Assembly: GCA_951802425.1 (NCBI GenBank)
Contig: OX637795.1
Span: 4,878,501-4,942,500, forward strand
Direction: 5' to 3'
DNA length: 64,000 bases
Origin: Clavaria fumosa
Taxonomy: Eukaryota; Basidiomycota; Agaricomycetes; Agaricales; Clavariaceae
Made by a program: the position numbers and the translations under genes. The notes below the pieces were generated by a model. That model saw nothing but the letters and a program-made list of their open reading frames with translations. It had not been told where the DNA came from and searched no databases. Positions within the stretch are counted from its first letter, which is position 1; the number at the start of each line of letters is the position of its first letter. This document shows, piece after piece, positions 54,982 through 64,000 of this stretch.

Positions 54982-55050
54982 ACAGCATAGTCCTTGTGCA
55001 GTTCTCACATCCTCACACAAGTTTGTACTTAGCAGTGGCACCCTGACAAG

Positions 55051-56187
55051 GACCCCACATAAAATATTCCCCAAAAAAAAAGTCCCCCCTTTTAGTCCTC
55101 ACTATGTCTTTGATGATGTGTACTCTCATTTGGTGCTTTTCCTCAAAACTTTTTTTCACCACAAAAATTCATTTAGGGTTCCTGGGGTCTTCCAGCAAAA
55201 TTTGAAATATAGTAGCTGTTACATCTATGTTGCGGGGGTCGGGCGGAGTAAAGTCTGGGCAGGAAAAATAAAGTCCGGGTGAGAATAACAAGGTCCGGGT
55301 GCAGCGGAGCAAACCAGAGTTTGGACGGAGTTGGACTTGGGTTCGGACAAGACTTCGCGAATGTATTGAAACAATGCCCTCTGTGGATCAGTGTCTCGGA
55401 TTTCGGGAGAAGGCGGGAGATGGGTTTCAGGCAATGCGGAGTAGACTGCGAGTAGGCGGGGTTGATATTCAGACTGGCTAGACAAGGCTGTAATCTATGA
55501 GTACTTATACAAAAGTCTGGGGCGATGCTAGCAACAGAGATAACTCTGGTATGACTACGGAATCTGTTCATAGCTATGGAGTAATGTCCGGGAGTCAGGA
55601 AATAAACTTAACAATGGGACTACGAGACGGAGACGGAATCTGATCGGGACAAACATTAAACTACTAACTATGATTGTACAGATGTTTCTGGGAGTCCATC
55701 AAATTGTCCAGGCGACGGGTCCAGGGCAGGACCAGTTCCTGGTTGCCCGAGGCAACAGCAACTAGTGCGGACATCAGTTGGTGGCCCTTCAGGCACACTT
55801 CCTGATCCTGTGCTACGTCGCACAAGTAAAGTCCGGCGTTCTGGACATAAGTCCGAGAGCCCAGAGTTGTGATCGGGGGTCCGGAGACTGCCAGAGAAGG
55901 CCGGAGAAGGCCGGAGAATACTCCGGTTGGCACAGGCATGACAGTAGCTGTGAAGTAGTTATTAGAAGAACATATGCAGCTGACTGATAGCTGCATATAT
56001 GAATGTTGATGTTGTCATGTCATGAGGTGGGTCACATGGTGATGCTTGTGACCATGGGTAATACTGGTAATGTGAATAAGACTAATGTATTCATGTGGCA
56101 TAATGTGCCAGATGAAGGGATTGTGCCATGGCATATCATACATAGTATTAGAGGCGCTGGTGTGCCATCATTGTTGTTAGCTGCTGG
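55051..56187. other. Unassigned DNA
   Basis: No gene that I can support. GGCCGGAGAA-type short repeats occur at about 55,895-55,925, and AAAGTCYGG motifs at 55,250-55,300. Probably old retroelement sequence. Confidence 0.3.
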
Positions 56188-56475
56188 TGTTAGGATGGCT
56201 TACCTAAGCCATCCCAAAGAGGAGTTGTGGAGAAACTGGGGAGGCTTGTTGGAAGGCCACATGACCTGTGGCTGAGAGTCAGATTACTTAATCCCCAAAG
56301 TCACCTGACCTGCACCTTGGCATGTCACATGATCCAAGGGTCCAAGCATGAGAACACCAGCAAGTGCTGAAGCATTCACTATAAGTACTTCACCTTTTCC
56401 TTTTTTGTACTCTTTTCCCCTTATCTTAGTATTGTCATCATGACCTTACCCTTAAGTTGTGTGAGACCCAGTCTG
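56188..56475 (+). repeat. Element L 5' LTR (shared part)
   Basis: TGTTAGGATGGCTTACCTAA start. The true end may lie up to about 56,560 because the 3' copy is truncated. Confidence 0.75.
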
Positions 56476-56763
56476 ATATAATACTAAGATCTGCCCATCT
56501 GCCCTAGCCCTGTGTCCTAACCCAGCTAGCCTAGACCCTTAATTTCAAACTGTGACACATTGTCACAGCTCAGCCCCTATCATCCTCTTCTCCTTTTCCT
56601 TGCCTGTGGTGTGTAACAGAACCACATAAAATTTTTACTGTGTGTAGATACACATGACCCAACCTGGAGGATGACTGTGACCCTCTCTGAGTAATACCAA
56701 GTGCCCAGCAACACCACCCACCACTCACTCAAGGCCTGGAACTTTATTTTACAGTGCCATAGA

Positions 56764-57218
56764 TAGTGAATGGCATGGGTAACCCACAGGTAAATTTGAC
56801 TGTACCCGTACCCGCACCTGACAGTACCCTTACCCATGGGTATGGGTCCACTAAACTGCCAGGTACAGGTACAGGTCTGTACTTCTGACTATGCTATGCA
56901 CAAATACAATGGTGTCCCACCCATCTGCCATCTCCTCCTCATCTCCTTCAACTTCAGCCAGTACTGTGACACCCATAACATCATTGTCCTTCACTAGACC
57001 TAACTTACTCCACATACCAATGCAAATCAATGCCCAAGTTGACTGAGCTGACAGCCAAATCTGGACATGCAACAATAGGATCCACGCTGACTGGCTACCC
57101 ATGTACCCCTATGAAGGGTATGGGTTTTGGAAGGGTCCAGAATCCATTACCCATACCCGCACCTACCCATACCTGTGAAGAAAACCTGTGCAGGTACCAA
57201 TACCCATGCAATTCACTA
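56764..57218. mobile_element. hAT-like MITE 2 (455 bp)
   Basis: 18-bp terminal inverted repeats TAGTGAATGGCATGGGTA / TACCCATGCAATTCACTA (one mismatch), flanked by the 8-bp duplication GCCATAGA (56,756-56,763 and 57,219-57,226). Subterminal GTACCCGTACCCGCACC repeats. No ORF. An 8-bp duplication is the hAT signature. Confidence 0.8.
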
Positions 57219-57339
57219 GCCATAGATTGATGCTGACCTAGCTGTTGCCCCCTTCAATGGGTGAAAAGGAACTTTTGTATTTTCCTCTAATCCCTTCACC
57301 TCCTGTTTATGGCAAACCTGACTACCTATACTACAGACC

Positions 57340-57725
57340 TGGTGAAGGTCCTCTTTGCTCTGAGCAAAATTGCTGAAGAAGGATTTGCTGTGGAATGAGC
57401 AAATATGAAGGTGGAAGAGATCCTGGGTAATGGTGAGGCCAGAACCTGGGCAGAATTTGTGGATGAGATGAAGCAGGCATTTGATAACCCAAATGACTGT
57501 GTGACTGCCCTTGTAGATGTTGCAGGGTTGAAACAGGCATGATGGCACCAGAGTTCTTTGGGAAATTTGAGATGCTGTTCTGACAGGCAGAGATGAGTGA
57601 AGAGAAGGACTCAGGAATCCTAGTCCATTGGCTGGAATTGAACCTGAGTAGGAGGTTGGTGGAGTGGATCTATGGTGTCTCCCCAATGCCAGAGACTTAT
57701 GGAGGATGGAAAGTGCTGGCTTGAA
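57340..57725 (+). pseudogene. Element L gag fragment
   Basis: ARTWAEFVDEMKQAFDNPND, then ILVHWLELNLSRRLVEWIYG, parallels E1 gag (TWEDFVLDLRRAFDDPN, LIHWLEMNLNWRL). Broken by frameshifts and stops. Confidence 0.75.
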
Positions 57726-57762
57726 TATGGCCAGCACCCATGGAATGGGGGACTCTGCCTAC

Positions 57763-58650
57763 CCTTGGAGGTAAACCCTGCTGCAGATGAGTGGATGGCT
57801 AAGCTCACAGAGTCCCAAAGAGCAGCCAAGGAAGCAATGGAGAAAGCAGTGGCAGCAATGAAGAGGACCTATGATGTTGGAAAGTGTCTGAGCCATGAGT
57901 ACTCTACAGAAGACCTGGTTTGGCTGGATACCTGGAACCTGAAAATGGACTGGCCCTCCAAGAAGCTTGACCATCAGTGAGCAGGACCCTTCACAATTGA
58001 GGAGAAGGTGGGACCAGCAGGGTATTGCCTCAGACTCCCCTGGGTGTGGCACATCCATCAGGTCTTCAACAAGTTGCTGTTGATTCCATACCATCCCCCT
58101 TCCTTCCCTTCTCAGAACCTGCCTCCCCCTCCACCCCCTACAATTGACAATGACCACCTGGAGTATGATGTGGAGGTAGGGTGTGACATGGGTAAACCTG
58201 CGGGTATCTCAATGCTGTCCCGTACCCGCACCCGGAATGTACCCGTACCTGTACCCGGCGGGTTTACCCATCAAAATGAGCCCTAGAACATTGAAAATGG
58301 ACAAGAATTGAGTGAGGTATGCTTGAAACAGTAGTTTCAGATTGTTATAAGCATATCTCAACCAATTCCTGTCTGTTTTGGATGTTCTAGGGCTTTTTTT
58401 AAAGCGCACGGGTAGCAGAATACCTACCCGTACCCTACCTGTACCTGTACCCATGTCACACCCTATGTGGAGGTGATCCTTGATGTCAAGAAGGTGGGGC
58501 ATGGGTTAAGTACTTGGTGAAGTGGTTGGGATACCCAGTGGAGGAAAACACTTGGGAGCCCTGAACCTCACTAATGTAACATTGCTTCTCTGGGACTTCT
58601 TCCTCTCCCACCCTGACAATGCCAAGCTAGCTGGTCAGGACACCCAGCCT
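57763..58650 (+). pseudogene. Element L integrase tail and chromodomain, split by a MITE
   Basis: NPAADEWMAKLTESQRAAKE to LEYDVEV matches E1's C-terminus. The frame is split at 58,177 by MITE 1 and resumes with ILDVKKVG. A stop replaces an Asn/Lys-rich position near 57,978. The terminal WLGYP-like part follows in another frame. Confidence 0.8.
58177..58465. mobile_element. hAT-like MITE 1 (289 bp)
   Basis: Perfect 18-bp terminal inverted repeats TAGGGTGTGACATGGGTA / TACCCATGTCACACCCTA with the 8-bp duplication TGTGGAGG (58,169-58,176 and 58,466-58,473). It sits inside a codon run of element L; removing it and one duplication restores colinearity with E1. Subterminal GTACCCGTACC repeats resemble MITE 2. 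Confidence 0.9.
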
Positions 58651-58664
58651 TAAGAGGGGGGTGA

Positions 58665-58953
58665 TGTTAGGATCACTTACCTAAGCCATCCCAAAGAGGA
58701 GTTGTAGAGAAACTGGGGAGGCTTGTTGGAAGGTCACATGACCTGTGGCTGAGGGTCAGATTACATAATCCCCAAAGTCACCTGACCTGTGCCTTGGCAT
58801 GTCACATGATCCAAGGGTCCAAGCATGGGAATGCCAGCAAGTGCCGAAGCAATCAGTATATATACTTTCACTTTTCCTTTTTTGTACTCTTTTCCCCTCA
58901 TCTTAGTATTGTTGTCATGACCTTACCTTTAAGTTTTGTGAGACCCAGTCTGA
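58665..58953 (+). repeat. Element L 3' LTR (truncated)
   Basis: TGTTAGGATCACTTACC start; similarity to the 5' LTR stops at CAGTCTGATA. Confidence 0.8.
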
Positions 58954-59103
58954 TAGAGATGCACCAGAGTTAGTTCATGATCAGCTTGAGGTGTCAGAAG
59001 GTCATTTAGTTTATCATCATCATCAGTGACCAAAGGCTCACTCTTCGTCATGGTCCAGAGGTCCAGACACACTCAGAGTGGCCTCAGTTGGTTCTGGGAT
59101 CTC

Positions 59104-60034
59104 ATGTCAAGGCTGATCTTCAGCAGGGTGATAATGGTAGTGAAGGCAGGTATTGTGACTCTGCTTATACTCCATTCAGGGACATGCACAGTAATCAGGA
59201 TGGGTCCAGTGGGCATGATTGAGGTCACAGGCTGCAGGTTTTCACCACCATGCAGGGCTTGCTGGAGATGCACACCCCCCTTCCAAGGGACATTGGAGAA
59301 GATGTGCTAGGCTCTCACACCAGCCAGGATGTTGCATGCCACTGACCCTGAGTACTGGCCTGCAAGCGAGGTGCCAAATTGGCAGAGGGACTCAGAAGCT
59401 GGCAGGCAGTCTTGCACTGGGACACTATTTGTGAAGCACAAATTGAGGTAAGCAGTGATACCACAGTTGTGACTCTGCCCAGGACACAGCTAGGTTGATA
59501 TACACTGCATCATTTCCCAATGGCAGAGGTGAGATCACCAATTCCATTGGAGATGCTGGCCCATTGTTCACAGATGCAGGGTCAGCCACATTCAACTGGC
59601 CTGCTGGGGTGCTGGCAGGAGCTGGGACCATGGCCTCAATATGACCAACCATGATGGCAATGAGGGCAGTTGCAATGATTGACTCAGAGTGTGACAATGG
59701 CATTGAACAAGGGAGTGAAGGGAGCAACTTCCTTTCTAGGCAACCCATAAAAACCCAACAACAAAATCAAGAATACCCAGTCACCTAGTACCATAGTCCT
59801 TACAAGAGCCTCTTAACTACCATATCCACACTTCCAAACCACCTACCCATACTAGAGCAGAGCAGAGAACAGCAAAATAAAGCCAAAAACCGAATGTTAA
59901 CCAATGCCAGCAGTCACCAGACCAAAGATGCAGGGAGCAGCAGGACTACATGAACACAACCCCCCCATACTGACCACCAGAACACACCCTGCCAGTCAAA
60001 AATCATGAATGACAACACCACCTGAGCCAGGGCC
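59104..60034 (-). pseudogene. Ty1/copia-associated segment, second copy
   Basis: Nearly identical to about 40,597-41,595, in the same orientation relative to the adjoining copy III LTR as the first copy is to copy II. It shows that copia fragment and gypsy copy were duplicated together. Confidence 0.75.
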
Positions 60035-60245
60035 ATCCCTCAAAAGAACTGGACTCAATGGTATATTGAGTAGGTAGTTCTATATAGAGGGATCTGCCCT
60101 CTCTGTACAGTTGTGACATCGTATATATAGATGAGTGGCCCTCCAGGGGCTGCTGATGTAAGCATAGCCAAGCGGCTATGCTTATTGAACTAAATATGGT
60201 ATGTAGATTATGTAATAGGAAATATAGAAGGCCTGGGGCCTTACA
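60035..60245 (-). repeat. Copy III 3' LTR (partial)
   Basis: Same boundaries and truncation as the copy II LTR. Confidence 0.8.
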
Positions 60246-60544
60246 CCCTCCCACACTGGAGAGGCCCCTAACCAGAGACGATGCACAGGCAGTGCAGGAT
60301 GACAAGCAGGATCGTAAAATAATATTAAAGGGGCGCATCCCCTTGGGCAGAGTTGTCACCATGTCACCAGGCACAATCCCCTCCTGGGGCCTTTGCCTGG
60401 TGCTGATGGGTCCAGCCTGGTGGTCTGTGTGACCTGCCCCCAGTTGGACAGTGTGTCACAAGTGGCACACCCTGGTGGGGGTGCCCCAAGTGCCACTGTC
60501 TCCTCCTGTGGGGTAGGCAATTTTTTTAAAAAAGGCTTGGATGC

Positions 60545-62655
60545 CTAGTCCAAGCCCTGCTCATAGTCGCATGGTGGCCTGCCCTCATCATCATTCCAGT
60601 TGGGCAATGACACAACAGGCCTCTTCGCAGCCTTAGTGGCTGATGACTTAGCTGCTTTCTTTTTTTGTTTTGAGAGGGCCCTGCACCCTCTGTTTGGGAT
60701 ATTGTTAAACCTCCAATAGGCAGCCCTAGGGGGTTTCAGACAGTGGATGTACTTCCACTGTCTTCCAGGGGCAGGTTGCCCCTCCATTTGTCCCCTGTCA
60801 TCTCCCCCACCCAGAGGCAGCACAGATGTGTGCTGTGCCCTATGCACTCTAGCAGTGCATACATTTGGGGGGGTATGGGAGGCTTCTCCCATTCAGCCAG
60901 CACTAGCTGGATGTCATCATCCAAGGGGGCATTCCCCTTTCACATGTACTTGTGTGGGTACATGAGTACAAATTCATCTCAGAGCTTCTTCAACAGACAC
61001 TCTGGCATCAGCAAATTCCTTGATCGTCTGTGCAACTGTCAGTGTTACTTTTGTGGTCCAGAGTCTGGACCATCACACAGGGAGGACTCTCCCTTTGATG
61101 GCCTGCGCATATTCCCCCTTTGAGACAAAGAGGGCCATGGCCATGGCCAGGAACAGGCATTGCATCTGGGCCTGGGATGACATGCATGCCATTATGGTGT
61201 GCCAGATGGCCACCTTGCATGCAAAAGACAGGGGTGAGTCCCCATCTTTATCAATGCCAAGGATGGCCACTCTGCCCATCCTTATTTCCTCAACATAGCA
61301 GTGCAGGTCTGACACTGTGCCTCTGTCACCTTTTGGATTCATAGGGGGAATTTCCCCCTTCTCTCCTACAAAGAAGAGCCACAACTCTTGGGGGAGCAAC
61401 AGCTCCCCAACATCTATAAACTCCCTCATGGGAGGCACAACTACTCTCATCATTGCCAGCAGCAATGTCTGGTACAATGGATAGGAGGGTACTCCCCCTC
61501 CTGTGACTTCTGAGGGTCCTGTCCTCAGGGATGGGTTGCCCATCCCTCCACTCTCTCACAACATCTGCCCTTGCAGATGGCAGGCTACCTGGTCTGCTGA
61601 TTTCTTGACCCTGGCAGGAACTCTCCAGTTCCTCACCAGCCAGTCCTCAACTGGCATAGGTGGCTTAGCTGCTGTGGCGTTCTTCTGGGCCTCCTTGACA
61701 GCCCATCGCATCTTCATCATGGCAGTCATATCATAACTGCCGTCAGGCACTCCATGATGCACCTATTGGTTGAGGGCAATCACCTCCTCAACTGTCTTCA
61801 ACTTGACAACCCATGTGCCAGGTTTCATGGACACCCCAGATGGCCAAGGGTAGCCATCTGGAGCTCTGTCTGGTTGAGGGGCATTAAAGGGATAACCCCT
61901 TGTCAAAGGTGTGACAACCATCTCTGAGAAAGTTCATTTATGCCTCAGTGAGGCATCAGGATTCTGCTGACTGACCCCAGCAGGTGGAAGAGGGGGATAT
62001 CCCTCTTCAAAACTCATGGGGATGTCAATGTCCCCTGTAGGCAGTGCTATGTCCGCATACGAGACAGTGGTGCGGGCCCATTTTGGGTCCCACTCCAAGG
62101 GGTCCCTTTCAGGTCCCTTTCCCTTTGCTGTGGTTCACAGTGCAGCAAGTTCCTCATTGGTGCTTGCCAACTTTTCTGTCAAGGAGAGAATCTTCTCCTG
62201 TGCCCCTCTAAGGTCTTCTTCAACCTTGTCCAAATTATCATAAGCTTTTTCAAGCTTTTGCTGATGACCCACACAAAGGGCACTGCCCTTCTCATTATCC
62301 TTGCACAAGTCTTCCAGCTTGCACTGCATCACCTCAAGCCCCAGCCCAAGTTTGTGCTTAGCACTTTCCTGCACTTCCTTAAGTGTTTGCTGAAACACTT
62401 CATCCAAGTGCAACAGCAACTCGAAGATGTGACAATGGAACCTGATGCACTGAGGGCACCAGGATCTGTGAGTTATCGCATGAATTATGTGGTCTTGGAC
62501 CCAGGGGAGGGCCTCCTCCCCTTGTGACAATAACGGCTGGGACAACCCAGCCATTCTGATGATGCTTGTCAGCAATGAGTTTCCTGGTGCAAGGCCAGGG
62601 ACAGCAGCAGCAGGGATAGCATGAGGAGATGGGGTCTCCCCATTGGATCATCCAT
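60545..62655 (-). pseudogene. Copy III ORFx (decayed)
   Basis: Full-length colinear homologue of the copy I ORFx, including the C-terminal Lys-rich tail missing from copy II. Disrupted by stops and indels; CpG-depleted. Its codon at the copy I TGA position is CGA, so that copy I stop is a private mutation. Confidence 0.8.
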
Positions 62656-62809
62656 GGTTATGGTTGATGGAGAAATAAGAAAAAGAGGGTGGACCCTCTT
62701 AAGGTTTTGTACCTGAGCCACCATGTGACTCAATCACTGTGGCTAATGACCCTGCGGTCTGGCTCAATCATGTTTACCACTCTGCATGGGTGCTCTGTCT
62801 GCACTCTGC

Positions 62810-63533
62810 TCAAGGGTGCCGAGGCAGTGCCCTCCATGATTCCACCCCTTGCAATTCAAGGTAGTCTAGAGCTGCTAGCTCTTTGACTCCCATATACAGC
62901 TCCCAAGTTGTATCCCCAAGGTTCCATTGGACCTCACATTCTAGGTGGCATCCTTCCCACCTATGGCCAATAATGGCATTGACCAGCCATTCCTCCTTTG
63001 GATCCATTCCAAAGTCATAAAAGACTTTCACTTCACAGTGCAGAAACAACATGTTGTTGTTTGGCTCATGTCGCTGTAGCCAGCTGACATGGAATGTCAG
63101 GTGGATTCTCCTTGACTTTAGTGAGTCGGGGAGCTCCAGCTCATATGTGGATGATTCTGGTCTACATGACCATATTGGGTAAGGCCCAATAAACTAATTC
63201 TCCCTCTATAAATGGGTGCTCTTCCTGTCTATGCTGATTAGCATAAAACATCTGGTGGATGCAACTTTCTATGATCATGTCATGTGCCATTGAAAGGTTG
63301 AGTGCAGCCTTCTCTGTGAACATCCTTACTCCTCTGGGCACAGCCTGGAGGTTGTCCAGCAACTCTGCCATCATCTGGGGCATATACCCATAGGTTGATT
63401 CAAATAGGGTGAACCCCATAGACATGCTTATTGTTAATGGCAAACTTGACCATTGGGATTCGCTCCGCCCAATCTGTCTGGTCTGGCTGGACCACAGATC
63501 AGATTGACTGCTCCATCACTCCATCTGTCTGCA
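62810..63533 (-). pseudogene. Copy III pol C-terminal fragment
   Basis: Late integrase (GFTLFESTYGYMPQMMAEL) to the chromodomain-like tail (AIIGHRWEGCHLECEVQWN). It stops abruptly at CTGTCTGCAG, where plus-strand copy IV begins. Confidence 0.8.
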
Positions 63534-64000
63534 GCAGTGTTTATGTCTAAAAGATTTAGCCTGGCCCAGTTTAGTTATAAAACTTGGGACTGGGAGGCCT
63601 TAGCAATTGTTGGATCACTGCAGAAATGGGAGGATAAACTCCTTGGCAGACAGATCAATGTGGTCATGGACCATGAAGCACTGGGGTTCTTCAAGAACCA
63701 AATGCACTTGTCTGGCTGGCAGGCCAGGTGGATGGAATATATGGAGAGGTTTGACTACTCCATTACTTACATTAAAGGCAAGCACAACAAAGTTGTGGAT
63801 TGCCTTTCATGTTACCATATGAGTGATGCGACAGATGAGATTCATCCAGATCATGAGTATGTGAAGGCAGATATTCACCTTGACCCTGAAGGGGACAAGC
63901 TGCCCCACAGATGCCTGGAGGAGGTGCACGCACTACAAGTACACGCACCTGCTGCGGAGCAGGAGACTGAGCAGGAGCAGCTGCTGCCTGAGCCCCAAGC
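63534..64000 (+). pseudogene. Copy IV pol fragment, RNase H onward (runs off the window)
   Basis: GTTTATGTCTAAAAG onward matches copy I from about 49,057: end of RNase H (INVVMDHEALG), MEYMERFDYS and the Glu/Pro linker. CpG-poor with stops. Opposite orientation to copy III, forming a head-to-head junction. Confidence 0.8.

Larger units (their letters stand above)
56188..58953 (+). mobile_element. Element L: gypsy relic with two LTRs and a large deletion
   Basis: LTRs starting TGTTAGGAT lie at 56,188 and 58,665 (shared for about 288 bp, to CCCAGTCTGATA). A purine tract AAGAGGGGGGTGA precedes the second. Between them are only a gag fragment and the integrase-tail/chromodomain part; protease to mid-integrase is deleted. 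Both coding parts resemble E1 at the protein level but with almost no CpG. Confidence 0.8.

Overview
The window is nuclear DNA of a filamentous basidiomycete, most likely an Agaricomycete. The evidence is dense 45-80 nt GT...AG introns, fungal Zn(II)2Cys6-type cysteine clusters, Ty3/gypsy chromoviruses and Ty1/copia remnants, and repeat copies that have lost CpG by C-to-T and G-to-A transitions. I saw no rRNA, tRNA, CRISPR or bacterial-style gene organisation. All exon models were built by eye from splice signals and frame continuity.

Region 1 (about 81-24,786) is gene-dense and CpG-rich. It holds a proline-rich gene of unknown function (-), a JmjC-type dioxygenase (+), two abutting genes of one unknown type (-), a gene with a nuclease-like core (+), a coiled-coil/Zn2Cys6-like gene with eight exons (+), a small chromodomain gene with a stop at a conserved Trp (-), a second coiled-coil/Zn2Cys6-like gene (-), a 1,763-residue C2H2/RecQ-type DEAH helicase in seven exons (-), and an acidic protein in six exons (+). 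A decayed copy of the proline-rich gene, in the opposite orientation, closes the region at 23.9-24.8 kb. Several promoter motifs and low-complexity blocks are shared inside the region, mostly as inverted pairs. Helicase, nuclease-like protein, DNA-binding proteins, chromodomain and JmjC protein between inverted arms make this a candidate large mobile or selfish chromatin-acting unit. That is an inference.

Region 2 (24.8-34.4 kb) has tandem low-complexity DNA, then a complete-length Ty3/gypsy chromovirus (E1, 26,342-32,883, minus strand) with 541-bp LTRs and the 5-bp target duplication CTAAT. Its pol is one frame broken by three TGA codons.

Region 3 (34.4-64 kb) is nested, mostly decayed transposon DNA: a second gypsy lineage (G2), a repeat of about 652 bp (R652), a Ty1/copia remnant, four copies (I-IV) of a third gypsy lineage, a deleted gypsy (L), and two hAT-like MITEs. 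Copy I (48.1-53.9 kb) is CpG-rich and nearly open. Copies II-IV are CpG-depleted. Copies I-III carry an unusual long coiled-coil ORF downstream of pol (ORFx). Copies II and III plus flanking DNA form a segmental duplication.
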